Made by a program: the position numbers and the translations under genes. From the NCBI GenBank assembly GCA_030123605.1, contig CP126123.1, positions 3,811,237-3,875,236 on the forward strand: a DNA stretch of 64,000 bases. Reading direction: 5' to 3'. Within the stretch, counting starts at the first letter, position 1. Every line of letters begins with the position of its first letter. Shown here one piece after another: positions 18,129 to 26,389 of the stretch. The notes under the pieces are model-generated. The model searched no databases and was not told the origin of the DNA. It worked only from the letters and a program-made list of their open reading frames with translations. The stretch comes from Nitrospira sp. Lineage in GTDB: Bacteria > Nitrospirota > Nitrospiria > Nitrospirales > Nitrospiraceae.

Positions 18129-18400
18129 GAGCCCCACCGGACGAATGGGATCGTCTGCAAGATGAACCGCGTGCCCATGGCGCTCGCCACGATGGCCAGC
18201 GCCTGACTCATGCCCGTCGCGCCCAGCACCCACGCATATTGATCGGGAATCACCGGCAGGGTGAGCCCTGCGGTGCCGATGGTCGCGAGCGTGCTGTCCG
18301 CCACGGAAAGGAGGGAATCCCAAATGCCGAGCCCCCAATCGGTCAGCGAGAAGAAGAACTCCTGCAGCCAGCAATAGATCAGCGTGAGAATGGCCGTCAT
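18125..18400 (-). CDS. Minor coat protein, pVI/DUF2523-like
   Basis: A 91-aa hydrophobic protein located between the adhesin and Zot genes, the usual place of pVI-type proteins that anchor pIII to the virion end. It has two or three membrane segments (about residues 2-18, 47-60 and 66-85), separated by a loop with GTAGLTLPVIPDQY. The ATG at 18400 overlaps the adhesin stop (ATGA). An upstream extension to 18496 lies inside the adhesin gene and is rejected. Confidence 0.72.
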   Translation of the reverse strand: MTAILTLIYCWLQEFFFSLTDWGLGIWDSLLSVADSTLATIGTAGLTLPVIPDQYAWVLGATGMSQALAIVASAMGTRFILQTIPFVRWGS

Positions 18401-19665
18401 GTGCTCGTCTGACCTCCGACAAAGATGATGCGGTATGCCGCAATAGAGGCCGTTGCAATGACCAATGTCCGAAGGACCGTGAAGAACCAGGCCCATTGAT
18501 TGAAATCGACCTGCTGACTGCCAAAGAAGGCGGAGGGCAAGGCAATCACCGGCAAGGTCGAGGGCCAGGTGAGCGACTTGAGCAGGTTCAGCGTGCCGAG
18601 CAAGCCACTCGTCGCCCAGATAGTTTGATGCGCTTGCAGAACCGTGCCGAAGGTCCGGTTTTCATGTGAGCCAACCGCGCAGGAGGTCGTCGCCTGCGTC
18701 TCTTCATGCTGCGTGGTCGAGCCGTCCGGATTCTGCGTGGTCGTCGTGGTCGTGGTCGTCGTCTGCTGTTGCGTGTTCTGCTGAGGCGTGCTCGCGGGAG
18801 GGGGAACCGTGTCGACCACGACGATATCGCCGGCTGGCACGGGCTTCGGCTTCACGGTCGTCGGCATCTCGGTCGGTGTCACCGCCTGAGAGATGGTCGT
18901 ATCGGCCGGCTGTGTCGTACCAGTGGTGCCAACGGGATTTGTATGAGCTTCGACAGACTTCGGATCACTGGCCGGGAGCCCACCGACGAAGTTCGCGACC
19001 TGCTGCTGTGTGGGCGGAATCAAGGCCTCTTGAACAGGTGAGATCGAGCCGGGGATTCCTACCCGATGGCAGACATACAGGGTGTATCCACCCACGGCCG
19101 GGCCATTCACGAAGAAGTTGCCAGTAAAAAACACGGCCGTGCTGAGGCTCTGAAAGGGCCCCACCACCCAATCATGCTGATACTCGGTATCGACGGCGCA
19201 CAGCGGGACGTTGGTCGCACTGAACTGAATCGTCGCGTTCGGATAGGCCGGGTTGCCGGGCGTATTGGTACCAAAACCAGGGAATGTCTGCACGCCCGCG
19301 TTCGAGCTGGTAACTTGCCACCCACCCGGCGTCGAGGCCGCCGTTTTGATCCCCGAGAGGTCGGTCTGTGAGTAGTACATCTGCGCCAGGACCAGACCTG
19401 CGCTGACTCCCAGGGCCGCCCATCCCACGGGGCCTGCCACCATGCGGACCGCCATGGAGGCAGCCGAAGGTGCGAGCGCAGCGGTGGCCACCTGATTCGC
19501 CAAGGCCGATCGTTGGGCAGCCAGATAGGCAATCCGCTCGGCCTGCGCCACCACTCTCGAATACTGCGTCGCGGTTTGGGCGAGGGATTCGCCCGGTGCC
19601 AGACAGAATGAGACGAGGAGGCCCCAGATGAGAGAGAGATAATTGGTTAGAATGAAGAGCTTCAC
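18397..19665 (-). CDS. Putative attachment protein (pIII/TspB-like)
   Basis: A 422-aa exported protein. The signal peptide ends about residue 29 (LAPGESLAQ). A cysteine-containing N-terminal domain follows (Cys pair near LCAVDTEY and LYVCHRVG), then a long linker rich in Thr, Pro and Gln with a run of Thr (about residues 225-325). The C-terminal end has two hydrophobic segments for membrane anchoring. This matches the receptor-binding pIII/TspB class: variable domains, glycine- or threonine-rich linker, C-terminal anchor. Order before the pVI-like gene and Zot supports it. Receptor unknown. Confidence 0.75.
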   Translation of the reverse strand: MKLFILTNYLSLIWGLLVSFCLAPGESLAQTATQYSRVVAQAERIAYLAAQRSALANQVATAALAPSAASMAVRMVAGPVGWAALGVSAGLVLAQMYYSQTDLSGIKTAASTPGGWQVTSSNAGVQTFPGFGTNTPGNPAYPNATIQFSATNVPLCAVDTEYQHDWVVGPFQSLSTAVFFTGNFFVNGPAVGGYTLYVCHRVGIPGSISPVQEALIPPTQQQVANFVGGLPASDPKSVEAHTNPVGTTGTTQPADTTISQAVTPTEMPTTVKPKPVPAGDIVVVDTVPPPASTPQQNTQQQTTTTTTTTTQNPDGSTTQHEETQATTSCAVGSHENRTFGTVLQAHQTIWATSGLLGTLNLLKSLTWPSTLPVIALPSAFFGSQQVDFNQWAWFFTVLRTLVIATASIAAYRIIFVGGQTST

Positions 19666-19736
19666 AACCGTCCGACTCCGAGGCCGGTGAGGAAGGCCAG
19701 TAATAAGACCGCGACAAGAATAATCGTGAGATCCAC
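19662..19736 (-). CDS. Tiny membrane protein (24 aa), GTG start
   Basis: A 24-aa peptide, VDLTIILVAVLLLAFLTG then GVGRL: one hydrophobic helix with a basic end. The start is GTG at 19736 with GGAGG 8 bases upstream, and the stop overlaps the adhesin start (ATGA). Position between the ssDNA-binding protein and the adhesin corresponds to the small pVII/pIX genes of other filamentous phages. Confidence 0.55.
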   Translation of the reverse strand: MDLTIILVAVLLLAFLTGLGVGRL

Positions 19737-19756
19737 TGACCTTCCTCCCTCCGCCG

Positions 19757-20020
19757 TTATTTCATGACTTCCAATCCGTACAAGTCGAAGAAGACCCGTC
19801 CGGTCTGTTCGAATTTCCGCACTTCGATGGAGACTTTCGCTTGCTTGCCCTCGGCTTGCTTGCAGGCGTCGATCAAGGGCATCTGATCGTCCGGAATCCC
19901 CAATCGAAGTACCCCCGGATCTCGGCCCTTCACATAGAGATCCACCGATCGGTAGACTTTCCCCTCTCGACTCCTCCGTTCCACATAGCCCTGTACCGCG
20001 CCCTCCGCTTTGACTTGCAT
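19757..20020 (-). CDS. Phage ssDNA-binding protein (pV-like)
   Basis: An 87-aa protein starting MQVKAEGAVQGYVERRSREGKVYRSVDLYVKG. A short beta-rich protein of this size directly after Rep is typical of the gene V/DUF-type ssDNA-binding proteins that coat the replicated strand and switch it to packaging. Aromatic and basic residues (Y, R, K) alternate along predicted strands. The ATG at 20020 follows GGAGG; a longer reading to 20191 lacks a ribosome site. Assignment rests on size, position and strand pattern. Confidence 0.65.
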   Translation of the reverse strand: MQVKAEGAVQGYVERRSREGKVYRSVDLYVKGRDPGVLRLGIPDDQMPLIDACKQAEGKQAKVSIEVRKFEQTGRVFFDLYGLEVMK

Positions 20021-20039
20021 CGTTGAGACCTCCTGAATG

Positions 20040-20240
20040 GTGAGTGAATTTCGAGTCAGCCAAGCGCCTGACCCACACGCCCCGGCCTTCGGACCGGGCT
20101 TTTGGCTTGAAGCAGAATTCCGAATCGCATGCCGTGCAGCTGACATACAGCGCCCCTTGGATCCATTTGCACCGACAGCCTCTCGTGCCACATCCTGGAC
20201 ACATCCGTCGCCACGACCCGTTATGAAACTCTAAGGACAT
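20040..20240 (-). other. Possible Cys-rich small protein frame
   Basis: The minus frame from an ATG at 20240 reads a zinc-ribbon-like pattern (CPGCGTRGCRC then SCTACDSEFC within 43 residues), with GAGGG upstream and overlap with the rep stop. However, no stop occurs before 19662, so a real product would have to run through the ssDNA-binding gene in another frame. It may be the remnant of a small gene that lost its stop. Confidence 0.3.
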
Positions 20241-21213
20241 AGGGGGTCCCTCGCTTGCGCTGCTTCAGCAACGCATAGTGCTTCTGCGTCCATCGCTTGG
20301 TGCCCGTATAGATCATTTCCATCAAAAACTGATCCCCCCGACAGGCCACCACCACCGCAAGCATCGGACTGATCGCATTCGCCAACCACGCGGCCACATC
20401 ATCCAGCCTCTGCTGAATTCTCTCGACGACGAGCCGACAGCGCATGAAGCCTTCCGTGAGGGCTTTCCACCAACTCACCAACGGCGCGCGGTACTTCTCA
20501 TATGATTCCGCCTCTCGTGTGGTCTCTCGGAAATCCACATAGGAGCGGAGCACGCCCACGAGGAAGGCCCGCCAATCTTCCGGATCGAGCGTGAGTAAGG
20601 CCTTCGCGCAGGCTTGGGCCCGGTCTTGTTTAAATTCCAGTTCCCAGCGGACGCCGTACAATGCCGCGTCTTCTCTTCCACGACTCTGGAGTTCCAGCCG
20701 TTTGTCGTAGACGCGCAGCATGGTTTGGCTCTCACGACTGCCAAAGTAGAGCGTCTCGCCGGTCCGGACGCCCTCCCGATGGTTCGAGGCTTGGATGACT
20801 TTGAACTGCTTCGAACGACTCACCACCTGTCCGGCCTCGACGGCGAGGCGGACCGTTTCCACGGCGACAGACGCCTCCCGGTCGTCCAGCGCCACATCGA
20901 TGCGGGTCACATGGCCCTTTTGGGCAAAGATCCAGGCCAACACAGTCTTCAACTTGGTTTCATCCCATTGGGAGACAATCCCGGCGGAGAGATCGACATG
21001 CACTTCCTTCGGATTGCGAGGCGCACCCGTCCCCAGTTTGCCGACCCCGGCCTTGCCTTCGGTCATGAGTTGCGCCACGGGATAGCCGCGAAAGCCGGTC
21101 TCACTCTGAAACCAATCGCCACCAATCAGCGTGATCACGTCTGCCACCTCAGCTTTCGGCAGTGTGAAAGCCAGCCAATCGATGGTCTGAGTGAACCCTC
21201 CTGAACCTGTCAT
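20221..21213 (-). CDS. Replication initiation protein (Rep_trans/RstA type)
   Basis: A 330-aa rolling-circle replication initiator of the PF02486 type, used by CTX-like filamentous phages and some plasmids. Conserved blocks include IDWLAFTLP near the N-terminus, HVTRIDVALDD (about 100-110) and TLYFGSRESQTMLRVYDK (about 153-170), which is the typical GS-rich strand plus Tyr/Lys site. It starts with ATGA overlapping the stop of the HTH gene. It is expected to nick the origin to start single-strand synthesis. Confidence 0.88.
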   Translation of the reverse strand: MTGSGGFTQTIDWLAFTLPKAEVADVITLIGGDWFQSETGFRGYPVAQLMTEGKAGVGKLGTGAPRNPKEVHVDLSAGIVSQWDETKLKTVLAWIFAQKGHVTRIDVALDDREASVAVETVRLAVEAGQVVSRSKQFKVIQASNHREGVRTGETLYFGSRESQTMLRVYDKRLELQSRGREDAALYGVRWELEFKQDRAQACAKALLTLDPEDWRAFLVGVLRSYVDFRETTREAESYEKYRAPLVSWWKALTEGFMRCRLVVERIQQRLDDVAAWLANAISPMLAVVVACRGDQFLMEMIYTGTKRWTQKHYALLKQRKRGTPYVLRVS

Positions 21214-21521
21214 TTCTTCCCCCTTGGCTTCTGTGCTATGGACGCCCCCGTCTTACCTAGTCGGGGGCGGGTCCGCTGCGCGCGCCGCCGGCTTGCGCCG
21301 CCTTGCGCGCTGCGCTGTCCTCTCTTCCTCTCGGCTTCTACAAAGGACGGCAAATGCCCATTAGCCTGCAGAGCCTCCTTCACCCGTTCCAGGTCGAAGC
21401 GGACGAACCGGCAGAATCGTTCGACGGGAATATAGCCCTTGCGGTAGGCACGGCGGATGGACTTCACACTCACTCCAAGTTTGGCGGCCAATTGGTTGGC
21501 GGTGATCCATACCCTTCTCAT
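21210..21521 (-). CDS. Helix-turn-helix DNA-binding protein (excisionase/MerR-like)
   Basis: A 103-aa protein starting MRRVWITANQLAAKLGVSVKSIRRAYRKGYIPVERFCRFVRFDLERVKEAL: a winged HTH of the excisionase/MerR-like type (residues 1-52), then a basic Arg/Lys/Gln-rich tail. GAGGAG precedes the ATG at 21521. It is first in the phage operon, and four evenly spaced repeats lie 80-120 bases upstream, so it probably regulates the operon or assists Rep. Confidence 0.75.
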   Translation of the reverse strand: MRRVWITANQLAAKLGVSVKSIRRAYRKGYIPVERFCRFVRFDLERVKEALQANGHLPSFVEAERKRGQRSAQGGASRRRAQRTRPRLGKTGASIAQKPRGKK

Positions 21522-21600
21522 GGCATCTCCTCTCTCACGATGATGTCGCCTCGCACGGTGCTGACCATAGCCATGCGCGCGGTGATGATGAAAGATCCCT

Positions 21601-21640
21601 GGAGGGGACACGAGGGGACAGTAGGGGACACTGGGGGACA
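21601..21640 (+). repeat. Four GGGGACA repeats with exact 10-bp period
   Basis: Each of four successive 10-base blocks (21601-21610, 21611-21620, 21621-21630, 21631-21640) ends in GGGGACA. They lie about one helical turn apart, upstream of the phage HTH and rep genes. This looks like an iteron array or a cooperative operator for Rep or for the HTH protein. Confidence 0.75.
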
Positions 21641-21683
21641 TAAATTCAGAGTGGCGGGACGAATCGAATTCGGATGCACTCAC

Positions 21684-22456
21684 GAGCTATTCATCATGCC
21701 TCACCTCATTTGGTCTTCGGCACGAGGCGCATGTAATGGCACAAAGACCACGCCAGTAGCGGACAGTATCGAGCAGGACCTCGTCTGATCTGCAGCGTTT
21801 CGATGGGCATAATCATGGTAAGTAGAAGCACGCACGGCTCAGTTCTGCGATCCACGGGACACCACTTTTTCATAGAAAAATGACGATAGGGCCGAAAAAG
21901 GCTTTACTAGGGACGAATGGCCCTGGCGCGCCAGCTTTCATGCAAAGCGAGGGTGTTGCAAGGGGAGTGCAAATCGAACAGCATAACCAACGTTACCTAA
22001 TGGATAGTGATGCGTACTATTGAAGGCCTTCAAAACAAATAGGCAGCCAAAAAAAGTTGCCGAGCGGCGAAAATCGGTATAGCCAAGGTCTGCGTATGAT
22101 GTGGATCCATCTATGGCAGAGACAAGGGTCGCAGGGAGATATAGATACTGTTGATAGTTGGGTGAACTCTGAGAGAAAGCTTAAGAACTGTGGTAAAAAC
22201 AGCAGGTTTGTCTGATGAACACTAGATTCGACCAATGCGGCGTATTGAGCTCGGACTGTTTGCTTTCAATTACAGGTGGACGTTCGGCGAAGTGTGCTAT
22301 CCGTAGTAGTTCCAAGCCTTCGCTGTACTAGGCGGTGGGAGGAATTGCGGGTCACAAGCTCCAAATTCTTGTCGACCGTCGGGACACGGTCTGATACATT
22401 TCTGTGCACTCGATATCAAAGCACCGATCACGGGATCAAGTTGACCAAAGGATAGC
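21684..22456. other. Intergenic junction between prophage and defence block
   Basis: About 770 bases of lower GC without a convincing gene. It includes GGGACACCAC at 21856-21865, identical to part of the tRNA-derived att sequence, and may mark an old integration joint. The promoter of the HEPN gene should lie near the right end. Confidence 0.5.
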
Positions 22457-23671
22457 ATGGACGGACAAGGAAAAATCACTAAGGCAGTTCTCAACAATGA
22501 GGAGACTGTAAGAAAACCGTGTCCAATATATGATTTAGCCGAACGAGCTGCACGAGGTTCTGTACTGGATGTCATTCGGGGTCTTGAGCGAAACTCTGGG
22601 ATTCAACGGATGTTGGAAGAGATCAAGCAGCATGATGCAATGACGCGGTTGGTGATTGGCCCCATGGAAGAGTTCCGCAGGGCTGGGATATTCCAGCACG
22701 CCTCACTGTTATCGAATGAGATGGAGCTCCTAAAAAGGTCTATGGCTGACTGGGATGCGCGGTTTCGTCTGCCGGATATGTCAGAAACATTTCGCTTAGT
22801 GAACGAGTTCCAGAATAGCCCAGCGTCAAAAGCCTTGAGACGGTATGAAGAAGCTATTTCGAGCATGAAGAACGCAATTGAAAGCATGCGGACACCTTGG
22901 CTGGATATCCATGACTCGATGCGTTCGATTAGTGGTTTTGCCACATTGCAGGGAATAGGTCATGCGCTCAGCAATATGTCGGCTTTCGAGGACCACTTAA
23001 CGGCGTCCCTCCGTATAGATTTGGGCGACTGGCGCGACAGGATAACATGGCCGACCGACATATTCACAGACCTAGGAAAACGATCAGATTTTTATATTGC
23101 GCGTGGTTTCGACACAGCTCTCACTGATTTCCCTGCTATGGCGTTTCAAGAAAGTATCGAGCTATCTGGTCTCCGCACTGAACCACCTCCACTGATCGAT
23201 TTTTATGGAGGCCCTGTTTCATCCGCGGAGTTGGAAGAGGAAGAAGGGCTGGTCCGAACGAATACAGCTCATGACCGGTTGTTACGTCTTGAGACCCAAG
23301 TGCGACGGTTCATTGACGAACAGATGACACAGGCATTTGGTCCGGATTGGCCTAGGCATAGGCTGCCGAATGGTCTTTATGATCAATGGATTGAAAAAAA
23401 ACGGAAAGCCGAACAAGCCGGTGGAAAAATCAGGCCTTTGATTGCCTACGCTGACTTCACCGACTATGTCCTAGTCATATGCAGGCGTGACAATTGGCCT
23501 ATATTTGCCCCATTTTTCAGCCGCCAAGAAGACTTGCGGGAAGCGTTTCAGAGGCTCCATCCAATCAGGGTTGATACCATGCACGCCCGTCCGATAACCC
23601 AGGACGATGAACTGCTTCTTTTCGTCGAGGTGAGACGCTTAAGTATTGTGATGATCAGAAGGACGAACTGA
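22457..23671 (+). CDS. HEPN (Swt1-like) domain protein, putative defence RNase
   Basis: A 404-aa protein. The N-terminal 250 residues are mainly helical, partly amphipathic, and unrecognised. The C-terminal about 140 residues (from HDRLLRLETQVRRFI) resemble the Swt1-type HEPN domain: two helices, a 'YADFTDYVLVI...WPIFAPFF' segment and the R-x4-H motif Arg371...His376 (RVDTMHARPI) typical of HEPN ribonucleases. HEPN proteins often act in anti-phage systems or toxin modules. It is transcribed towards the restriction endonuclease gene. AAGGAT precedes the ATG. Confidence 0.6.
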   Translation: MDGQGKITKAVLNNEETVRKPCPIYDLAERAARGSVLDVIRGLERNSGIQRMLEEIKQHDAMTRLVIGPMEEFRRAGIFQHASLLSNEMELLKRSMADWDARFRLPDMSETFRLVNEFQNSPASKALRRYEEAISSMKNAIESMRTPWLDIHDSMRSISGFATLQGIGHALSNMSAFEDHLTASLRIDLGDWRDRITWPTDIFTDLGKRSDFYIARGFDTALTDFPAMAFQESIELSGLRTEPPPLIDFYGGPVSSAELEEEEGLVRTNTAHDRLLRLETQVRRFIDEQMTQAFGPDWPRHRLPNGLYDQWIEKKRKAEQAGGKIRPLIAYADFTDYVLVICRRDNWPIFAPFFSRQEDLREAFQRLHPIRVDTMHARPITQDDELLLFVEVRRLSIVMIRRTN

Positions 23672-23748
23672 ACATGCGTGCGAGTTTCTGCAGCTCTCTA
23701 TACCATGCGGTGGGATGAACCGCCGGTTACTACTTGGGAAGTTCTAAA

Positions 23749-24486
23749 CTAAGCTCGCGCAGCTTCCGCCGCGATGTGGCCCGCCAATGATGTTACAAAG
23801 GTTTTGAGGCCCGTCATCTCAGACAGGTTTGTATACTCCCCACTGGTTGCCGCGGCGCGAGGGGAAGCAAGCACCGAAGCTGACGTATAAAGCTGCTCCT
23901 GAATGAGCCGTTGGCATAGGGTGTCGTACCGCTTGAGATAGGATGCTCCCTGAAATTCAGGGAACACCGGAAAATGAGGTGATGAGTCACGAACAGGGGA
24001 GCGTGATGCGGGGGCATCTTCAACGAGCATCATCCAGCCAACGAAAGGCCGAGGATTTTTACCGAAAGCATTTTCGCGATACGCCGTCCAAAGATCATGA
24101 GCCGTCCCGATGGCTTCCTCAGTCCGATTGTTGAAGTTGTTTCCGAAGGAAGGACCAATCTGGCTTTTCAGCTCAACAGCGGCTACCAGCCTTCCCTCGT
24201 TGATAACGAGTAGATCCCAAAGCTTGGTTGGACGAAAGAATCCAGGCAATGTCAATAGCGCTCGCTGCCGATGGATATCCGCGTGTCCTAACCCATTCAT
24301 TTTGACGAGGTCGATCACAAGGGCAATGAAGCCGTCCATGTTCTTGCCGGCTGTGACGCTGCCTCGTTCTCCCTGGTCTATATTTCCTGACTCGATCTGC
24401 TTCTGTTTTGCCTTTTCACGATTACCCCAAAAGGCCATGACGGCTTCACGTGCCTTTGTTTCGTAATCTGCCAGGTCAAGTGCCAT
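23749..24486 (-). CDS. Type II restriction endonuclease, PaeR7I/XhoI family
   Basis: A 245-aa enzyme, essentially the length of PaeR7I. The whole chain reads like that family: [19 protein letters not shown] at the start, [28 protein letters not shown], then the PD-(D/E)xK-type core ([20 protein letters not shown]; catalytic Asp and E-x-K), [18 protein letters not shown] and [15 protein letters not shown]. PaeR7I and XhoI cut CTCGAG; the same site is likely but not proven here. The ATG at 24486 has GGAG upstream. It follows the methyltransferase gene by 2 bases, so the modification enzyme is made first. Confidence 0.9.
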   Translation of the reverse strand: MALDLADYETKAREAVMAFWGNREKAKQKQIESGNIDQGERGSVTAGKNMDGFIALVIDLVKMNGLGHADIHRQRALLTLPGFFRPTKLWDLLVINEGRLVAAVELKSQIGPSFGNNFNNRTEEAIGTAHDLWTAYRENAFGKNPRPFVGWMMLVEDAPASRSPVRDSSPHFPVFPEFQGASYLKRYDTLCQRLIQEQLYTSASVLASPRAAATSGEYTNLSEMTGLKTFVTSLAGHIAAEAARA

Positions 24487-24488
24487 TG

Positions 24489-26231
24489 CTAATCTCCGTT
24501 CCCTCCCAAGGCGGCTCGTTCCTCTTCGTTCAATCCATAGAGACGGAAGACGGCGCGATTGCAACTGGCGAGATCGTGCCGTTCAGCTGCGCTAATAAGT
24601 TCTTTCTTGGTTTGCTGGGGAATAGTGCTCCATTGCGGAATTCGTATCCGACGAAGATATTGAGCCTGAAAGCGGAGGTAGCCTCCTCGCATTTTTGTAG
24701 AATAAATCGAGACAAATAGTTTTGCGATGCCAGACATAAGAACAGCCTGTAGCGCCTTCAAATTCCAGGTTTCGGACGTGATGTAGTAGAGATTGTGGTG
24801 TGGATAAAGCTTTCCACCTTCATATACAACGTGCGCTTCACCTTTTATGTCAGGAATCAGAAGTTTAGGTTTTCTGGCTAGACAAGGATATATGCGGTCG
24901 ATTGTACGGTACCAATTGGTGGGGGCTTTCTTCGCGACGTGACGATCGATTATTTGACTCATGTGCTTCATCAAATAACGTTTAAGGAGTGGATAGTTGG
25001 CAAGATCTACGAGTCCAGTTTCCGCAAATGGATTAATTATGCCGAAACCCCGCCATTGAACGGTTCCTGAAAGAATATCCTTTGTCATCGCAAGAGGCAG
25101 TTTTCGATCAGACTCAACGTCGAGCTCATCAAATGGGCCAATAAAGGCATTATCGGCTCCGGTTGCGACGCCTATACCAACCATGCATCCCGCTTCTTCG
25201 AGTAAAGGAAAGGTTCGTTCCAAACGGCGTACGATCGCGAGCTGATCTAGAGATTCTAGAATCCAAGGCTCGGCTCCTGCAGTAACGCCTTCTATCTCTC
25301 GGACAGAACCTGCCCCTGGGATTAGTTTTGATGCGAGAAGTTCATTAGAAAGACGAGTAAGGGAATCTCGATCGACTGTGGGTCTATGTGCGATGCGCGT
25401 GGCACCAGGATTTTCTTTGCTGATTACTGTAATTGCAGGATAGGCCATTACATCCGAATGGAATGCCTGCGTATCAAACATATCAACGTAAATTTTTAAA
25501 TGGAACTGATTAGCAACCATGCGGCGTAATGGTCCGCCATAGCGATTCTTCATCCACCGGTCCGCGCAGATAAAACCCAGCTGGCCGTGATCATTGAGGG
25601 CTGTGAGTGCACGCTCAAGAAATGGGATATATAGATCGGCCCGGTCATAGATGGTGGTGTATCTCGCACGATATTTCGAGAGCAGAACGTCTGGAATCAG
25701 CTCATGACGAACATAGGGGGGGTTTCCGACGACACAATCATAAGAGAACTCATCGGTAGAAAGCAGAAAATCCCCTTGCAGCAGCCATTTTTCGGCAAGC
25801 TTATTAGCCGTGCGCGAAGCTAGTCCTTTGTCTCTCAAAAGACGAGTAACCATGGTCTTTGTTTTCAAGAAGGTATCCGTGTGTAGTTCAACCCCGCGCA
25901 GGCAATCTGAGAGATCGGCAAGAGGATCACTTTTTCCTTTTGTTTCTCTGAACCATGCAGTAAGGAGCCGATCTATAGCAGGTAGGAGAAAATCGCCATT
26001 TCCGAAAGATGGCTCAAGCAGTTTCATATATTGCAAAGGGCGGGATGGTATGTAGCCAAGAAGATCGAGGATAAAATCGACCACCTCACGACGGGTGAAG
26101 ATCGCTCCGCGAGCCTCGATGCCTGCGGTACTCGCCAATGAAGAAATAGCATTTGCGAGGGATTTTGAGACGGTCTTGGATTGCCGACGAATCGATATGT
26201 TTTTGACTGAGGTAGGGACGGGTACGGTCAT
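24489..26231 (-). CDS. N6-adenine DNA methyltransferase of the PaeR7I-type system
   Basis: A 580-aa methyltransferase partner of the neighbouring endonuclease. The SAM-binding motif is near [12 protein letters not shown] (about residue 70); motif IV NPPY ([13 protein letters not shown], about residue 168) marks an N6-adenine amino-methyltransferase of the gamma class. A C-terminal target-recognition region includes '[20 protein letters not shown]', seen in Eco57I/PaeR7I-type enzymes. It protects host sites from the endonuclease. Promoter expected at 26232-26389. Confidence 0.88.
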   Translation of the reverse strand: MTVPVPTSVKNISIRRQSKTVSKSLANAISSLASTAGIEARGAIFTRREVVDFILDLLGYIPSRPLQYMKLLEPSFGNGDFLLPAIDRLLTAWFRETKGKSDPLADLSDCLRGVELHTDTFLKTKTMVTRLLRDKGLASRTANKLAEKWLLQGDFLLSTDEFSYDCVVGNPPYVRHELIPDVLLSKYRARYTTIYDRADLYIPFLERALTALNDHGQLGFICADRWMKNRYGGPLRRMVANQFHLKIYVDMFDTQAFHSDVMAYPAITVISKENPGATRIAHRPTVDRDSLTRLSNELLASKLIPGAGSVREIEGVTAGAEPWILESLDQLAIVRRLERTFPLLEEAGCMVGIGVATGADNAFIGPFDELDVESDRKLPLAMTKDILSGTVQWRGFGIINPFAETGLVDLANYPLLKRYLMKHMSQIIDRHVAKKAPTNWYRTIDRIYPCLARKPKLLIPDIKGEAHVVYEGGKLYPHHNLYYITSETWNLKALQAVLMSGIAKLFVSIYSTKMRGGYLRFQAQYLRRIRIPQWSTIPQQTKKELISAAERHDLASCNRAVFRLYGLNEEERAALGGNGD

Positions 26232-26389
26232 GCTATTCTTTCGAGGGAGAGTGAAGACGCGGTCTATCTGTTACACAACATCGTTGGATGTGCATCAGAT
26301 TCCACGAGGATTTTTGTAGGGCGCCAAACGGGTCTTTTCACATACCAAAAGTTTTTCATAGGGCTTCAGTATAAAACTCAATTGACGGA

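Larger units (their letters stand above)
16451..21640 (-). mobile_element. Inovirus-like (filamentous phage) prophage
   Basis: About 5.2 kb of tightly packed leftward genes. In transcription order: HTH protein, Rep, ssDNA-binding protein, tiny membrane protein, pIII-like adhesin, pVI-like protein, tiny membrane protein, Zot, tiny membrane protein, and two leader- or TM-bearing coat proteins. Adjacent starts and stops overlap as ATGA at 21213/21210, 19665/19662, 18400/18397, 18128/18125 and 18045/18042. Size, order and gene types match the Inoviridae. There is no phage-specific integrase, so it may use XerCD or travel with the island recombinase. Confidence 0.88.
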
